In this document: piece by piece, positions 36,034 through 45,929 of the stretch
How positions within the stretch are numbered: the stretch's first letter is position 1
How the letters are laid out: each line of letters opens with the position of its first letter
Source: Petroclostridium sp. X23
GTDB lineage: Bacteria > Bacillota > Clostridia > SK-Y3
Assembly: GCF_030013905.1 (NCBI RefSeq)
Contig: NZ_CP124862.1
Location: forward strand, 3,041,051-3,105,050
Direction of reading: 5' to 3'
Length of the DNA: 64,000 nucleotides
Translations under genes and position numbers: made by a program
Notes under the pieces: generated by a model
What the model saw: only the letters and a program-made list of their open reading frames with translations
What the model was told of the DNA's origin: nothing
Database searches by the model: none

Positions 36034-36789
36034 GTACATTTCTTGTCCTCTGTTGTATATTTCATTAATCTCCCGACTATACTCTCCTTGATCATCATAC
36101 ACATACAAGGGTTCCATCATCTTCAACTGTGGGTTCCCCCCTCTTGCGCCTTCAATAAGTATCAAATTCGCCCGTTTATGATAGGATGGATGAATAAACC
36201 GGAGCCTTTTCGGCTCAATTTTATAATAACGCATTAACCACACAATGTCTACCAGTCTGTCCGGCCGATGAACCATATTTAATTTGCCGCCTGTCTTCAG
36301 AAGCTTGCTGCTAACTGAAATTACATCCTCCAATGTACATGCAATCTCATGCCGCGATATTGCTTTAGCATCATGAGGGTTTACCAAGCCCCCTCCCGAA
36401 TTCATATATGGGGGATTACAAGTAACTACATCAAACGCGGATGCCCCAAACAATGCCACAGCGTTCCGCAGATCTCCCTGAATAATTTGTACGCGGTCTT
36501 CCAATCTATTTAGCACAATACTCCTACTTGACATTTCGGCCATATGCTGCTGAATCTCCAAACCGACAACTTTCTTAGCATCCGTCTTACCCGCAATAAG
36601 TATAGGAATAATCCCAGTTCCGGTTCCCATATCCAATATTGTGCTGCCTTTCTTCACTTGAGAAAAGTTAGCCAGCAGCACCGCATCCAATCCAAAGCAA
36701 AACCCACGAGTGTCTTGAATAATCTTGAGCCCTCTGTATTGCAGGTCATCAATCCTCTCCCACTCATTTATCACTACTTCATTCACCAC
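36028..36789 (-). CDS. trmN6: tRNA1(Val) adenine-N6 methyltransferase-like protein
   Basis: 253 aa SAM-dependent methyltransferase with motif I DMGTGTGIIPI, motif IV NPPYMN (N6-adenine type) and a C-terminal RFIHP segment as in YfiC/TrmN6 and Bacillus YabB. It probably methylates A37 of tRNA-Val. The start is GTG 36789 (or GTG 36786), with GGAGG upstream; it overlaps the end of the TlpA-like gene by 11 bp, so the two are coupled. In Bacillus yabB likewise lies in the yaaT-to-abrB segment. Confidence 0.88.
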   Translation of the reverse strand: MVNEVVINEWERIDDLQYRGLKIIQDTRGFCFGLDAVLLANFSQVKKGSTILDMGTGTGIIPILIAGKTDAKKVVGLEIQQHMAEMSSRSIVLNRLEDRVQIIQGDLRNAVALFGASAFDVVTCNPPYMNSGGGLVNPHDAKAISRHEIACTLEDVISVSSKLLKTGGKLNMVHRPDRLVDIVWLMRYYKIEPKRLRFIHPSYHKRANLILIEGARGGNPQLKMMEPLYVYDDQGEYSREINEIYNRGQEMYN

Positions 36790-37498
36790 TTAATTCCTCC
36801 ACGTAATCATACAGATATTCTTCTTCCATCGGACCAATTGTAATATCGCGGATAATCCCGTCTTGGTCGATAATATAAGTAGTGGGTATGCTGTGAATCT
36901 TGTATTGACCTGCCACTTCACCATCCAGGTCAAGAACAACATCAAAGCCATATTTATTTTCCTCAATAAATGCTTTCACCTTTTTATTGTCTTCTTGAAT
37001 ATTTACTGCCAAAATCACCGCTTTATCATCTTCTTTAAATCGATTATTAGCCGATTGAAAAGCAGGCATTTCTATTCTGCATGGAGGACACCATGTAGCC
37101 CAGAAATTTAAAAAAACTATTTTTCCTCTATATTGTGAAAGTTTAATAGGCTTCCCTTGTAAATCATCTAGTGAGAAGTCCGGTGCTTGTTGTAGTCTTT
37201 GTACACCCTCTTCAACAGTTTTTTCGCTCACTGCTTCATCTTCCTCCGGCACCTGTTCTTGTACCGGTGGTATGTCGGATGAGGACTTCTCCTCTAGTTG
37301 GTTAGGTACTGCCGGACTTTCCTGATTTTTCTCATTATCCTTTTGTTCCTGCTTACCTTCTAATAACAACTCGTTATTCTTGCCCTGATTAGTATTTGCA
37401 TAATATTTATATCCGACCATCGCACCACCAAAAACCAATATCATTCCTACGATTAAACTTCCTACGACCGCTAGTGCTTTCCAACTGCCCTTATCCAT
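36779..37498 (-). CDS. Membrane-anchored TlpA/ResA-like thioredoxin
   Basis: 239 aa. One N-terminal membrane helix (about 7-28), an acidic Glu/Gln/Pro-rich linker (about 38-88), then a thioredoxin-fold redoxin domain with the active site WCPPC in FWATWCPPCRIEMPAF and cis-Pro IPTTYI. The catalytic domain faces outwards. Such proteins reduce disulfides in extracytoplasmic proteins (cytochrome c maturation, spore cortex assembly). GGAGGTG precedes the ATG. It overlaps trmN6, an unusual pairing. Confidence 0.88.
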   Translation of the reverse strand: MDKGSWKALAVVGSLIVGMILVFGGAMVGYKYYANTNQGKNNELLLEGKQEQKDNEKNQESPAVPNQLEEKSSSDIPPVQEQVPEEDEAVSEKTVEEGVQRLQQAPDFSLDDLQGKPIKLSQYRGKIVFLNFWATWCPPCRIEMPAFQSANNRFKEDDKAVILAVNIQEDNKKVKAFIEENKYGFDVVLDLDGEVAGQYKIHSIPTTYIIDQDGIIRDITIGPMEEEYLYDYVEELSGE

Positions 37499-37582
37499 CT
37501 ATTTACACCTCCATCATTTATATTAACCATATCTATTTATTTGTACCCGCTCATCGTCATCTGCTACCCAATTTTAATATAA

Positions 37583-37612
37583 AAAAAACCCGTGTTATAC
37601 CACAGGTTTTTT
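37583..37612 (-). terminator. Terminator of the ferredoxin gene
   Basis: On the minus strand AAAAAACCTGTGG-TATAA-CACGGGTTTTTT forms a stem with one mismatch followed by a T-run. Confidence 0.75.
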
Positions 37613-37624
37613 GTATTAAGTAAA

Positions 37625-37828
<204 letters not shown>

Positions 37829-37888
37829 TTATCACTATACGGATAAATTGAAAACAGTTTTTATCAAAAATCAGTAAGTTTTTTTAGT

Positions 37889-38758
37889 TTAATTATCCTC
37901 CAGATGCTTCAGGTCATCCAAATTAACATCGTCTTGGCGGTTCTCTACATCTTTAATCACTTTTATATCCGATACAGGGTACACCTGCAGAACATTTTCA
38001 TTGTCTTTATCCATTTTTACTTTGACGGTTTCTTTTAACAAACTAACATCCACAACAACGCCTTGTCCTCCCGGTGTAGAAACAATTGCACTGATTTTGG
38101 GAATTTTTTTCAAAGCGTCTTCGTAAGCATCCTGCTCATATTTTAGACAGCACATTAATCTTCCGCAAGTCCCGGAAATTTTGCTAGGATTTAAAGATAA
38201 GTTTTGCTCCTTCGCCATCTTGATAGATACCGGCTCAAATTCACCTAAGAAAGTCGCGCAGCATAGACTATGGCCGCAAATTCCTAAACCTCCCAGCATC
38301 TTTGCTTCATCTCTAACACCAATCTGTCTCAACTCAATTCTTGTCTTAAAAATTGAGGCAAGATCTTTTACTAACTCTCGAAAATCTACCCTTCCATCCG
38401 CTGTAAAATAAAATAGCACTTTGTTTCTGTCAAAAGTATACTCTACATCAATGAGCTTCATTTCGAGATGATGATCTCTAATCTTCTGCAGGCAGATATT
38501 AAACGCATCCTTTTCTTTCTCCCTGTTCTCCTCCACCTGCTTAATATCTTCATCACCAGCAATTCGAAGTACTTTTTTCAACGGAGCTATAATGTCTTTT
38601 TCCTCAACTTCTCTATTGCCTATTACTGCTTCTCCAAACTCTATTCCTCTCGCAGTTTCAACAATAACTTTTGTACCTCTTTCAATGACCGCCCCATCGG
38701 GATCAAAATAATATATCTTTCCTGCTTTTTTAAACTGTACTCCTACTACGCTTACCAT
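37889..38758 (-). CDS. yaaT: PSP1-domain protein YaaT/RicT
   Basis: 289 aa from ATG 38758 (GGGAGG upstream). PSP1 domain with the cysteine-rich motifs CGHSLCCATF and CGRLMCCLKYE typical of RicT. In Bacillus RicT forms, with RicA and RicF, an iron-sulfur complex needed for RNA processing by RNase Y, competence and sporulation phosphorelay. Its start overlaps the holB 3' end by 29 bp. Position after holB is as in Bacillus. Confidence 0.93.
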   Translation of the reverse strand: MVSVVGVQFKKAGKIYYFDPDGAVIERGTKVIVETARGIEFGEAVIGNREVEEKDIIAPLKKVLRIAGDEDIKQVEENREKEKDAFNICLQKIRDHHLEMKLIDVEYTFDRNKVLFYFTADGRVDFRELVKDLASIFKTRIELRQIGVRDEAKMLGGLGICGHSLCCATFLGEFEPVSIKMAKEQNLSLNPSKISGTCGRLMCCLKYEQDAYEDALKKIPKISAIVSTPGGQGVVVDVSLLKETVKVKMDKDNENVLQVYPVSDIKVIKDVENRQDDVNLDDLKHLEDN

Positions 38759-39740
38759 GTATTTCCTCCCAACTTTCAATAAGCATGGTCTCTATCGCTA
38801 AAGTATAATTCGCATTCATACTTATCTTTTTCTTAGTATCAATGATAATATGAATAATTTTACACGCGGTATAGCTTGAAACCTTTTGAGCAAATCTGCG
38901 AAGGTTTGCGTCCATATCTATATTTATTACCATATTATCACTATGCAATTCTTTCATCAATAAAATATCACGAAACCATAATAACAAAAAATCCAGTATC
39001 ATATTAATATCATTCTTATGCTCATTAAAAAAAGCCCTCGTATGAAGCACACTCAACTCATCTATATCCAGCATTATTAAAATAATCTCAGTAACTTTTC
39101 TCCGCATTTGCTTAAACTCATTGGAAGCAGCTATTTCGTTTGCTCTTCCAATGACCCCACCTGAAAACAACGCTAAAAACGGAATCTCCTCCGGCATTTC
39201 CGGATGCTTTTTTTTCAAATATGCTTCTACTTCATGATACGGATGTATCCGAAACCGTACCAGCATACTTCTGGAAAGAATGGTTTCCAGCAACAGCGCA
39301 CTGCTGGTAGCAGTTAGGATCATCACACCATATTCCGGAGGTTCCTCCAAAACTTTTAACAAACCGTTCTGCGCTTGAATGGTCATTCTTTCTGCCAATG
39401 GAATAATGTAAATTTTTTTCGCCGCTTCGTATGGCCTGATATATATATCCTTTTGGAGCTCTCTTATCGCGTCAATACCGATACTACCCTCGTTCTCATC
39501 CAATATTTTCACGTCGGGATGATTCCCGCTTTCGTTCTTCAAGCAACTCCTGCATACTCCACACGGCTCGGTATATCCGGCTTCACATGTTAGCGCTGCC
39601 GCAAAAATAGACGCTACCGTCTTTTTACCTATCCCATGCGGGCCTTCAAATATATATGCATGACTGATTCTATTGTTCTCTATGCTTTTTCTTAAACTCT
39701 GTATAACCGACTGTTGGCCTATCAATTGGTTAAAATTCAT
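38730..39740 (-). CDS. holB: DNA polymerase III delta' subunit
   Basis: 336 aa from ATG 39740 (GGGAGAAG upstream). Clamp-loader AAA+ fold with P-loop GPHGIGKKT, a zinc-binding set including CGVCRSC, and LSRS in place of the usual SRC arginine-finger motif, giving Ser instead of Cys after Arg. It is part of the complex that loads the beta clamp. It lies 34 bp downstream of yaaR. Confidence 0.9.
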   Translation of the reverse strand: MNFNQLIGQQSVIQSLRKSIENNRISHAYIFEGPHGIGKKTVASIFAAALTCEAGYTEPCGVCRSCLKNESGNHPDVKILDENEGSIGIDAIRELQKDIYIRPYEAAKKIYIIPLAERMTIQAQNGLLKVLEEPPEYGVMILTATSSALLLETILSRSMLVRFRIHPYHEVEAYLKKKHPEMPEEIPFLALFSGGVIGRANEIAASNEFKQMRRKVTEIILIMLDIDELSVLHTRAFFNEHKNDINMILDFLLLWFRDILLMKELHSDNMVINIDMDANLRRFAQKVSSYTACKIIHIIIDTKKKISMNANYTLAIETMLIESWEEIHGKRSRSTV

Positions 39741-39774
39741 ACTACTTCTCCCTATCATTCATTCTCACCAAAAT

Positions 39775-40227
39775 CTACATCATGATATCCAACAATAACC
39801 CTCTAATATCATCTAATTTCTGTAATACTTTAATGTTATCTTTCTCTTCCTTTAGCACTTCCGCAGTAAGATTGTCCACATTTTCATTTACCTTACTGAT
39901 AATCGCATAGACTCTGTGCCGCCCCCTGCGATCCAACATGCTTTCTTTATGAAACTTGTGTGAATTATTTACGGCATCATATAAAAACTCGGATATGAGC
40001 TTTTTATATCGTTTCAACTCTCTAATATCAACACTTTTAGATAATTTTTCTCCCTGCTTGTCTATTTGACTTAATAAGGACGCTAATCTCTCTTCGTAAT
40101 TCTGTCCATCAATTTTTCTAAGCTGCGTATCAAAAGAAAACCCTTTGGAATCCTGTGCTTTTTTTTCATCCGGCCCCTGCTTATTCTGTAATCCGGCCGG
40201 CTGTTTGAGGGTATCAATAATCTTCAC
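39775..40227 (-). CDS. yaaR: YaaR family protein (DUF327)
   Basis: 150 aa, GTG start. Helical protein with FSFDTQLRKID and LKRYKKLISEFLYDAVNNSH, characteristic of the YaaR/DUF327 family found between yaaQ and holB in Firmicutes. Function unknown. It follows yaaQ by 12 bp. Confidence 0.9.
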   Translation of the reverse strand: MKIIDTLKQPAGLQNKQGPDEKKAQDSKGFSFDTQLRKIDGQNYEERLASLLSQIDKQGEKLSKSVDIRELKRYKKLISEFLYDAVNNSHKFHKESMLDRRGRHRVYAIISKVNENVDNLTAEVLKEEKDNIKVLQKLDDIRGLLLDIMM

Positions 40228-40239
40228 TATAACAGCCCC

Positions 40240-40569
40240 TTAAACTTTTTCAAACCGCTCCACATCAACAACAAATATTGTTGCTCCACCTACTTCAACT
40301 TCTACAGGATAAGGCACATAAACTCCTGCTGCCCCCGTTGCAGGTGTAGGCGAGGTAATTACCTGTTTTCTGCTCATACACTTTGTTTTTATAATATCAA
40401 TGACCTTCTGAACGTTCTCTTTGCTGGTACCCACAAGCAATGTAGTATTGCCCGCCCTAAGGAATCCTCCTGTTGTAGCCAGCTTTGTTACACTAAAACC
40501 TTCTTTGTTCAATTCACCCATCACCCAGTTACCGTCATCATCGTGCACAATTGCCAAAACAATTTTCAT
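40240..40569 (-). CDS. darA: Cyclic-di-AMP receptor, PII-like (DarA/PstA/YaaQ)
   Basis: 109 aa. PII-like fold with MKIVLAIVHDDDGNWV, TKLATTGGFLRAGNTTLLVG and a C-terminal GGATIFVVDVERFEKV, as in YaaQ. It binds the second messenger c-di-AMP; the downstream target is unknown. GGGAG precedes the ATG. It lies 65 bp after the decarboxylase gene; tmk, which separates yaaO and yaaQ in Bacillus, is missing. Confidence 0.93.
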   Translation of the reverse strand: MKIVLAIVHDDDGNWVMGELNKEGFSVTKLATTGGFLRAGNTTLLVGTSKENVQKVIDIIKTKCMSRKQVITSPTPATGAAGVYVPYPVEVEVGGATIFVVDVERFEKV

Positions 40570-40634
40570 TTTGTCATCTCCCTTGTAATAGTGAATATGC
40601 TTATTACTATTATAACGTTTTTTAATAAAACACG

Positions 40635-42065
40635 CTATAAGTTTTTTATTACCCTAATATTTCTTTCATCTGCCATTCCGGTCACTTTTCCTCCTGCGTT
40701 CTTGACACACAATATATACTCCGCAATATCCCCGGATATCATCTCTCCCGGGCATAAAACAGGAATCCCGGGCGGATAACATGTAATCATATCGGAACAA
40801 ACCTCTCCAACGGCATCTCTAAGGTTCACGACTTTACTTTCGCTATAAAAAGCATGTGCAGGACTCATAGAATATTGAGAATCACAGTATTTTCCAACAA
40901 CTCGGGCATTATTTTCCACAACTATATCGGATATAATCGCTTTTAATGAATGTACCAGTGCCATTAGCTGTTCTTCGCTATTACCCGGCGATGGAATGCA
41001 TAAGATATTATTCATGTCAGACATTTCTACCTGTATGTCTCCGAAAGTATACAGTTCCCGCTCTACCTGATAGCCTGACAATCCCGTATTGCAAACATTA
41101 ACCACCATACGTGTACAATCAACAGATTGGATTTGGTGGCTCCCGGCCAATTCACTGCCCAAACAATATAACTGCTTAGATTGATTAATGGATTCTCTGG
41201 CTTGTTGGCACCATCGTATCAAATCGCTTAATAATTCATTGCCATTACATTCCATGATGCTTCTGGCGGCATCAAGGTATGCCATTAACACAAAAGAGGG
41301 GCTGCTGGTTTGGAACATTTTTAAGCACTTCTTTATCCGGTGCAAATCTATTCTGTCCGAATTAACATGTAAAAGCGCGCTCTGAGTAAGCGCAGGCAGT
41401 GTCTTATGTGCGCTCTGAACACACATATCAGCTCCGGACCGAAGCGCACCAAGAGGAAGCCCCGGATGAAAACAAAAATGAGCGCCATGGGCTTCATCTA
41501 CCATCAATACTTTATTATACCTGTGTACGATATTCGCTATGGTCTTCATATCGGAACAAATCCCATAATAAGTAGGACATGTGATGAAAACCCCTTTGGC
41601 CTGAGGATATCTTTTCAAGGCCTCTTCTACGCGTTGCGGATTCATTCCTCCTGCAACTCCTAATTTAGGGATATATTCAGGATAGATATAATAAGGGCTA
41701 ACCCCACATAATATTAATGCATGGATCACTGAACTGTGACAGTTCCTATCTACGATCAGAACATCGCCGGGATTGCAGATACCGGCTACCATCGTTTGAA
41801 TCCCGCAGGTTGAGCCGTTGACAAGAAAAAAAGTATGCCATGCACCAAATGCTTTTGCTGCCAAGCGCTGTGCTTCTTTGATAGGCCCTTCCGGCGCATG
41901 CAGATCATCGGTCTCCCTAAGCTCGGTTAGATCAATGTTAAATATCTCCCCTTTAAATCGGTCGGCAATCCCTTTCCCAAGCTTATGGCCTGGCATGTGG
42001 AACGGAATCTTTCTCTTTTTACTATATGTTTTCAATGCGTTGTAAAGAGGAGTATTGTAATTCAT
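40635..42065 (-). CDS. yaaO: Orn/Lys/Arg decarboxylase family protein (YaaO-like)
   Basis: 476 aa from ATG 42065 with GGAGG six bases upstream; the longer open frame to 42185 only reads through a palindromic repeat and is rejected. Fold-type I PLP enzyme: MPGHKLGKG near the start, VDEAHGAHF, and SAHKTLPALTQSA with the PLP lysine. Substrate may be arginine, lysine or ornithine, giving a polyamine precursor; the family's short form is not reliably assignable. It heads the yaaQ-yaaR-holB-yaaT operon. Confidence 0.88.
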   Translation of the reverse strand: MNYNTPLYNALKTYSKKRKIPFHMPGHKLGKGIADRFKGEIFNIDLTELRETDDLHAPEGPIKEAQRLAAKAFGAWHTFFLVNGSTCGIQTMVAGICNPGDVLIVDRNCHSSVIHALILCGVSPYYIYPEYIPKLGVAGGMNPQRVEEALKRYPQAKGVFITCPTYYGICSDMKTIANIVHRYNKVLMVDEAHGAHFCFHPGLPLGALRSGADMCVQSAHKTLPALTQSALLHVNSDRIDLHRIKKCLKMFQTSSPSFVLMAYLDAARSIMECNGNELLSDLIRWCQQARESINQSKQLYCLGSELAGSHQIQSVDCTRMVVNVCNTGLSGYQVERELYTFGDIQVEMSDMNNILCIPSPGNSEEQLMALVHSLKAIISDIVVENNARVVGKYCDSQYSMSPAHAFYSESKVVNLRDAVGEVCSDMITCYPPGIPVLCPGEMISGDIAEYILCVKNAGGKVTGMADERNIRVIKNL

Positions 42066-42118
42066 GGTACCTCCAACGAATATATAAAAACTTTGCCCTA
42101 ACAGCCGATTAGAGATAA

Positions 42119-42249
42119 CTGAAAAAGTGCTTAACTGGTCAGTCGCAAAGCACGGGGACGGACCTACAGCTTCCCTAAAAAGCAAGCGCAGCAGTAGGTC
42201 CGTCCCCGTGCTTCACTCCTTCTGCGTGCTAAGTCTGACTTTTTCAGCA
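42119..42249. repeat. Palindromic intergenic element, family A, copy 3
   Basis: Terminal inverted repeats CTGAAAAAGT and ACTTTTTCAG are perfect over 10 bases. The interior holds a 20-bp perfect stem, AAGCACGGGGACGGACCTAC and its complement. It sits just upstream of yaaO. Confidence 0.85.
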
Positions 42250-42263
42250 GTCTGGCCAACTAC

Positions 42264-42323
42264 TGTAGGGGCTTCGTGAATACCACAGAGCACCCTTGCG
42301 GACGCGCAATGCGCGCCCCTACA
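42264..42323. repeat. Family B repeat, variant copy
   Basis: TGTAGGGGCTTCG at the left and GCGCGCCCCTACA at the right, with GCGCATTGCGCG in the middle on the minus strand. The TGTAGGGG terminus is shared with 28767. Confidence 0.55.
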
Positions 42324-42391
42324 ATTGTTACTCACAGAATTTGAAGAAAAAAAAGCCGCTTGGCTGCATGTATTATATTGTATAAAGCCTT

Positions 42392-43483
42392 TTATATATA
42401 TTCTCTTTGAATAGAACTTTCTATTAATAACGGGTTTGCTTCCATCATTACTTCATCACCGATGTCGGCATCAATATCCGTTACATCAATGACAATATTG
42501 TACATACTCACTCTTCCGAGGATTCTGGCGGTTTTGCCATTTACTTTGACAGTCAGATACTTACTTCCTAGAAATAGCTTTATATCATGATATAGATATC
42601 TTAGAACATCAATAAATCTAAAAATATCCTTGGACTTTTCAATACCGAAACCATCCTTATATCCCACAGGTACAACCGCAGTTCGGGTTTTTCTATTGGT
42701 TTTAAAAGTATTGGCATAGCCGATATAATGTCCCTGCGGAAGGGTTTTCACTTCTGAAATATTTGCTTTTAGGTATCCTATTTTCTTTAAGCCATATATA
42801 TTGTCCACAGGTACTCTTCCCAAAAACGCTGAACCGATTCTAACACCGTCCAGGTGCATATCCTTATATCTTAAAAACGCGCTGGAATTTGTAATATGCC
42901 GTATCCCCGGTTCTATTCCCCTTTGCTTCAATATATCAATGCATTTTATAAATTTATCAAATTGAACTTGCACGTCCTTCCGCTCTTTTGCAAATGAGAA
43001 GGATAAATGGGTAAAGATGCCCGTCATCTTTATATTGCTGCAAGATTTTATAATGGACGCAACACTGTCCATTTCAGATGGAAGAAATCCGAATCTTCCA
43101 AAACCCGTATCCATCTTCAAATGAACATTCACCTGTTTGTGATGCCTGGCTGCTGCTTCATCCAGCATGGCCGCCGCACATTCAGACCCTATAGTAGCGA
43201 TAATATTATGCTGTATAATCAGTTCAATTTCTTCACCGATACAAGTAGATGACAATAAAAGAATATCGTTTTCAAAGCCATTATTGCGCAAATATACCGC
43301 TTCTTGGATCTCGGAAACCGCAAAAAAATCAATATTATTCTCCAATAAGAAACTACCGAACTTTAAAATCCCCAGTCCGTATCCATTCCCCTTTAATACC
43401 GCAATGATTTTGGCCTCTGTCATTCCCTTGATAATATCAATATTATGTTTAAGCTTATCTTTTTCTACCACTAATCTCTTCAT
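42392..43483 (-). CDS. Alanine racemase family protein
   Basis: 363 aa from ATG 43483 (GAGGG upstream; an ATG four codons earlier has no such signal). Fold-type III PLP enzyme. The PLP lysine K31 is in VLKGNGYG where standard Alr has VKANAYG; KMDTGFGRFG and VPVGYKDGF are conserved. The usual active-site pocket VRxGIxLYG reads VRIGSAFLGR, so substrate may differ from alanine (serine, ornithine or another amino acid are possible). It is the last gene of a probable operon with FemX and an M1-like peptidase, which points to the cell wall. Confidence 0.78.
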   Translation of the reverse strand: MKRLVVEKDKLKHNIDIIKGMTEAKIIAVLKGNGYGLGILKFGSFLLENNIDFFAVSEIQEAVYLRNNGFENDILLLSSTCIGEEIELIIQHNIIATIGSECAAAMLDEAAARHHKQVNVHLKMDTGFGRFGFLPSEMDSVASIIKSCSNIKMTGIFTHLSFSFAKERKDVQVQFDKFIKCIDILKQRGIEPGIRHITNSSAFLRYKDMHLDGVRIGSAFLGRVPVDNIYGLKKIGYLKANISEVKTLPQGHYIGYANTFKTNRKTRTAVVPVGYKDGFGIEKSKDIFRFIDVLRYLYHDIKLFLGSKYLTVKVNGKTARILGRVSMYNIVIDVTDIDADIGDEVMMEANPLLIESSIQREYI

Positions 43484-43507
43484 ATGTTCCCTCATTTTAC
43501 TATTTGT

Positions 43508-44581
43508 CTATTTCTTTTGACCTTTTACTACAGCCTTCAGCATAAATAGTTTTCTTCTCATCTCTCTAAAAGCCTTTTCTCCTTTTTCTACTGAGAAATT
43601 AATAAACGGGTTAAATATAAGATCCAATTCTCCGATAAACTCAGTAAAGTCCCCATTAAATCCCTTTTTAAACTTATACAGTCCATAGAGAGGATTACTT
43701 TCATCAAGATCCCCTGATACGCCCCTAAAGTCATAGATACGGCAGCCATTTTCTACCGCCCATTTTATCATTTCCCATTGTAAAAGATAATTAGGCATTA
43801 CATTCCTGTATTCATTGCTGCTCGCACCATACAGGTACCATACCTTGTCTCCGTATAATATAGCAACGGTTCCAGCAATGAGCTTGTCTTCATGGTAAGC
43901 AAGATATAATCTTAAATGCTCAGGGGCAAGACAATCATACATCTTTTCAAAATATTCAAGACTTCTTATCACAAATTCATCTCTAACCCCTGTCTCCTGC
44001 ATAACCCTATGAAACCGGAGCAAGTCTTTCCTGTCCCCTAACTTAACTGTTACACCTTTTCTCTCGGCCAATCTAATATTATATCTTGTCTTATGATGAA
44101 ACCCGGCCATAATCTCTTCTTCGGTTTTGTCTTTAATATCAAGACGGAACACAAAACGCGGCTGTATTCCTTCAAAATTCTTAGAATCATTCTTCACTTT
44201 GAATCCTAATTCTCTAACAATCTGACCGAACTTCTCATTTTCTTTTCCAATATCAGGGTCAATCTTCAAAACATAACTGTTGTGTTTTTTCGCAAGCTGC
44301 TTCGCTCCGTCCAATAAAGCCTTGAAAGTTTCCTTATCATCCACATCACAGACAGGCCCACGGGGTGAATACATAATAGTATATTTTAAAAATGGGATTT
44401 TTCTAATGAGGATACTCATAGAACCCTTTATATTTTTATCTTGATCTTCTATAATAACAATCTCATTTTTCCAATTTGACTTTACTTTAGCCCATTCCGG
44501 AGATTGCATAAAATGTCCTTTGGGATGGTCCTGCAAAAACAACTTATACTGTCTAATATTTTCATTCGTAACAGTCTTCAA
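43508..44581 (-). CDS. femX: FemX/FemAB-family lipid II aminoacyltransferase
   Basis: 357 aa, TTG start with GGGGGT upstream. Two GNAT-like lobes: QSPEWAKVKSNWKNE at the N-terminus and DFRGVSGDLDESNPLYGLY at the C-terminus are Fem-family signatures. The enzyme transfers an amino acid from aminoacyl-tRNA to the third residue of the lipid II stem peptide. Its stop is followed 24 bp later by the racemase gene, and its start lies one base after the upstream peptidase stop, a tight operon. The donor amino acid is unknown. Confidence 0.88.
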   Translation of the reverse strand: MKTVTNENIRQYKLFLQDHPKGHFMQSPEWAKVKSNWKNEIVIIEDQDKNIKGSMSILIRKIPFLKYTIMYSPRGPVCDVDDKETFKALLDGAKQLAKKHNSYVLKIDPDIGKENEKFGQIVRELGFKVKNDSKNFEGIQPRFVFRLDIKDKTEEEIMAGFHHKTRYNIRLAERKGVTVKLGDRKDLLRFHRVMQETGVRDEFVIRSLEYFEKMYDCLAPEHLRLYLAYHEDKLIAGTVAILYGDKVWYLYGASSNEYRNVMPNYLLQWEMIKWAVENGCRIYDFRGVSGDLDESNPLYGLYKFKKGFNGDFTEFIGELDLIFNPFINFSVEKGEKAFREMRRKLFMLKAVVKGQKK

Positions 44582-44582
44582 A

Positions 44583-45893
44583 CTAATTACCCCCTAAATA
44601 CTCTTCGGCATATTTTAGTAGTTCATCAAAATACAAAATCGAAAGCTTTTTTTCAGCATATATCTTTTTTAATAAATTATAGAAATCATCTCCAAGTTTT
44701 TTATGAAGCTTATAAAAATACACCGCAGAATCATTATATGCCAAATGATAATACTGGTCTCTAGAATGATAATCTCTAAGATGCAGTTGGAAAAGCTTCT
44801 CATTAAAATATCGGTTCAACTCATTATTGCTAAGCATCAAAGATAAATAGTTCACAAGTCCTTCATCCAAAAAAGGCTCATTGAGCTGGTCCGTACCTAT
44901 TATACCATAAAACCATTGATGAAATACCTCATGATAGGCCACTCTTTTGAGTACTTCTTTATTATGAAAACATGACTCGGATAGAAAAATCATATTTGAA
45001 AATTCCATCCCTTGCAATGATAATGGCGCCTTAACGACATAAAATTCTTTGTATGGATAAGGGCCGATATTAGATTCTGCAAATGCCATTGCATGCTCAA
45101 TATAGTCTTTTGCATCCAAAGACCCAATATAATAAATATCCTTTTCTCCATACTTCCTGACTTCAACCTTTGCATTTTTAAAGATGGCAATGGGAAAGTC
45201 CCTTGCATTTTCATGTTGAAATATTGTTATCTTACTGTCACCAACCGTGTCTTCCTCTACTTTCCCCGGTGCGTATGCGGTAAAATGATTATCCGTCTTT
45301 AATCTTACCGAATAATGATTCACATTATAGATATATGGATCACCGAAAGAAGATTTATACAAAAAAACAGGCTCCCCGTTCTTATATACAGCAGGAGTGA
45401 TTAAAAAGTTTGTAAGGAAAACACTGTCTTCCGTATATGAAAGAGGCTCCTGGTTATTATTTAATACCATTTCATATTCTACATATATTCTTGTCTGCTT
45501 ATCCTCGAAATCAACCCTTAAATTGTTTTCCGACACAATGACATTCGTAAATCCCTTCTCCGATTGTATATTCTTTATCGTTGTTTTCGCGATATTCTTT
45601 GATGGGATATAAAAATAAAAAGTATCTACAGGTTCTTTTAATGCAATACTCTGCTTAATACTAACTTTATTGTTTATAACTTCAATATCCGCCTCAATAT
45701 TCGGTTGTATCCGATCCTTCAAACCAGTGTCAGCATCAGATTCGTAGTTTTTTTGAAACTCAGCAGCAGAAACGGCTTGCCTGCTGTCATTTGGGTTCCA
45801 TTTATCCTGCAAAAAAATAAAATAATAGGCTGTAAGCAAGCATAATATTATAACACATTCAATCACTAAAATAATATTCTTTTTGTTTTTCAT
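44583..45893 (-). CDS. Membrane-anchored M1-like (gluzincin) metallopeptidase
   Basis: 436 aa from ATG 45893 with GAGG eight bases upstream. One N-terminal membrane helix (about 6-28), a beta-rich N-domain, and a gluzincin core: HEVFH at 321-325 and the third ligand Glu in LDEGL near 344, with GMEFSN where M1 aminopeptidases have GAMEN. The catalytic domain should lie outside the membrane. In a cluster with FemX and a racemase, it could trim cell-wall peptides or process surface proteins. It is the first gene behind a strong promoter. Confidence 0.82.
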   Translation of the reverse strand: MKNKKNIILVIECVIILCLLTAYYFIFLQDKWNPNDSRQAVSAAEFQKNYESDADTGLKDRIQPNIEADIEVINNKVSIKQSIALKEPVDTFYFYIPSKNIAKTTIKNIQSEKGFTNVIVSENNLRVDFEDKQTRIYVEYEMVLNNNQEPLSYTEDSVFLTNFLITPAVYKNGEPVFLYKSSFGDPYIYNVNHYSVRLKTDNHFTAYAPGKVEEDTVGDSKITIFQHENARDFPIAIFKNAKVEVRKYGEKDIYYIGSLDAKDYIEHAMAFAESNIGPYPYKEFYVVKAPLSLQGMEFSNMIFLSESCFHNKEVLKRVAYHEVFHQWFYGIIGTDQLNEPFLDEGLVNYLSLMLSNNELNRYFNEKLFQLHLRDYHSRDQYYHLAYNDSAVYFYKLHKKLGDDFYNLLKKIYAEKKLSILYFDELLKYAEEYLGGN

Positions 45894-45929
45894 GCAGCAT
45901 ACCTCACTAGGTATATAAATACTTATCAA

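Larger units (their letters stand above)
42066..42391. other. Repeat-filled intergenic region
   Basis: 326 bp with a family A copy (42119-42249) and a family B copy (42264-42323). No gene is visible. Confidence 0.6.

Noticed and set aside
42066..42185. 40-codon N-terminal extension of the YaaO-like decarboxylase
   Set aside because: It translates a palindromic family A repeat; the ATG at 42065 has GGAGG and the natural family N-terminus.
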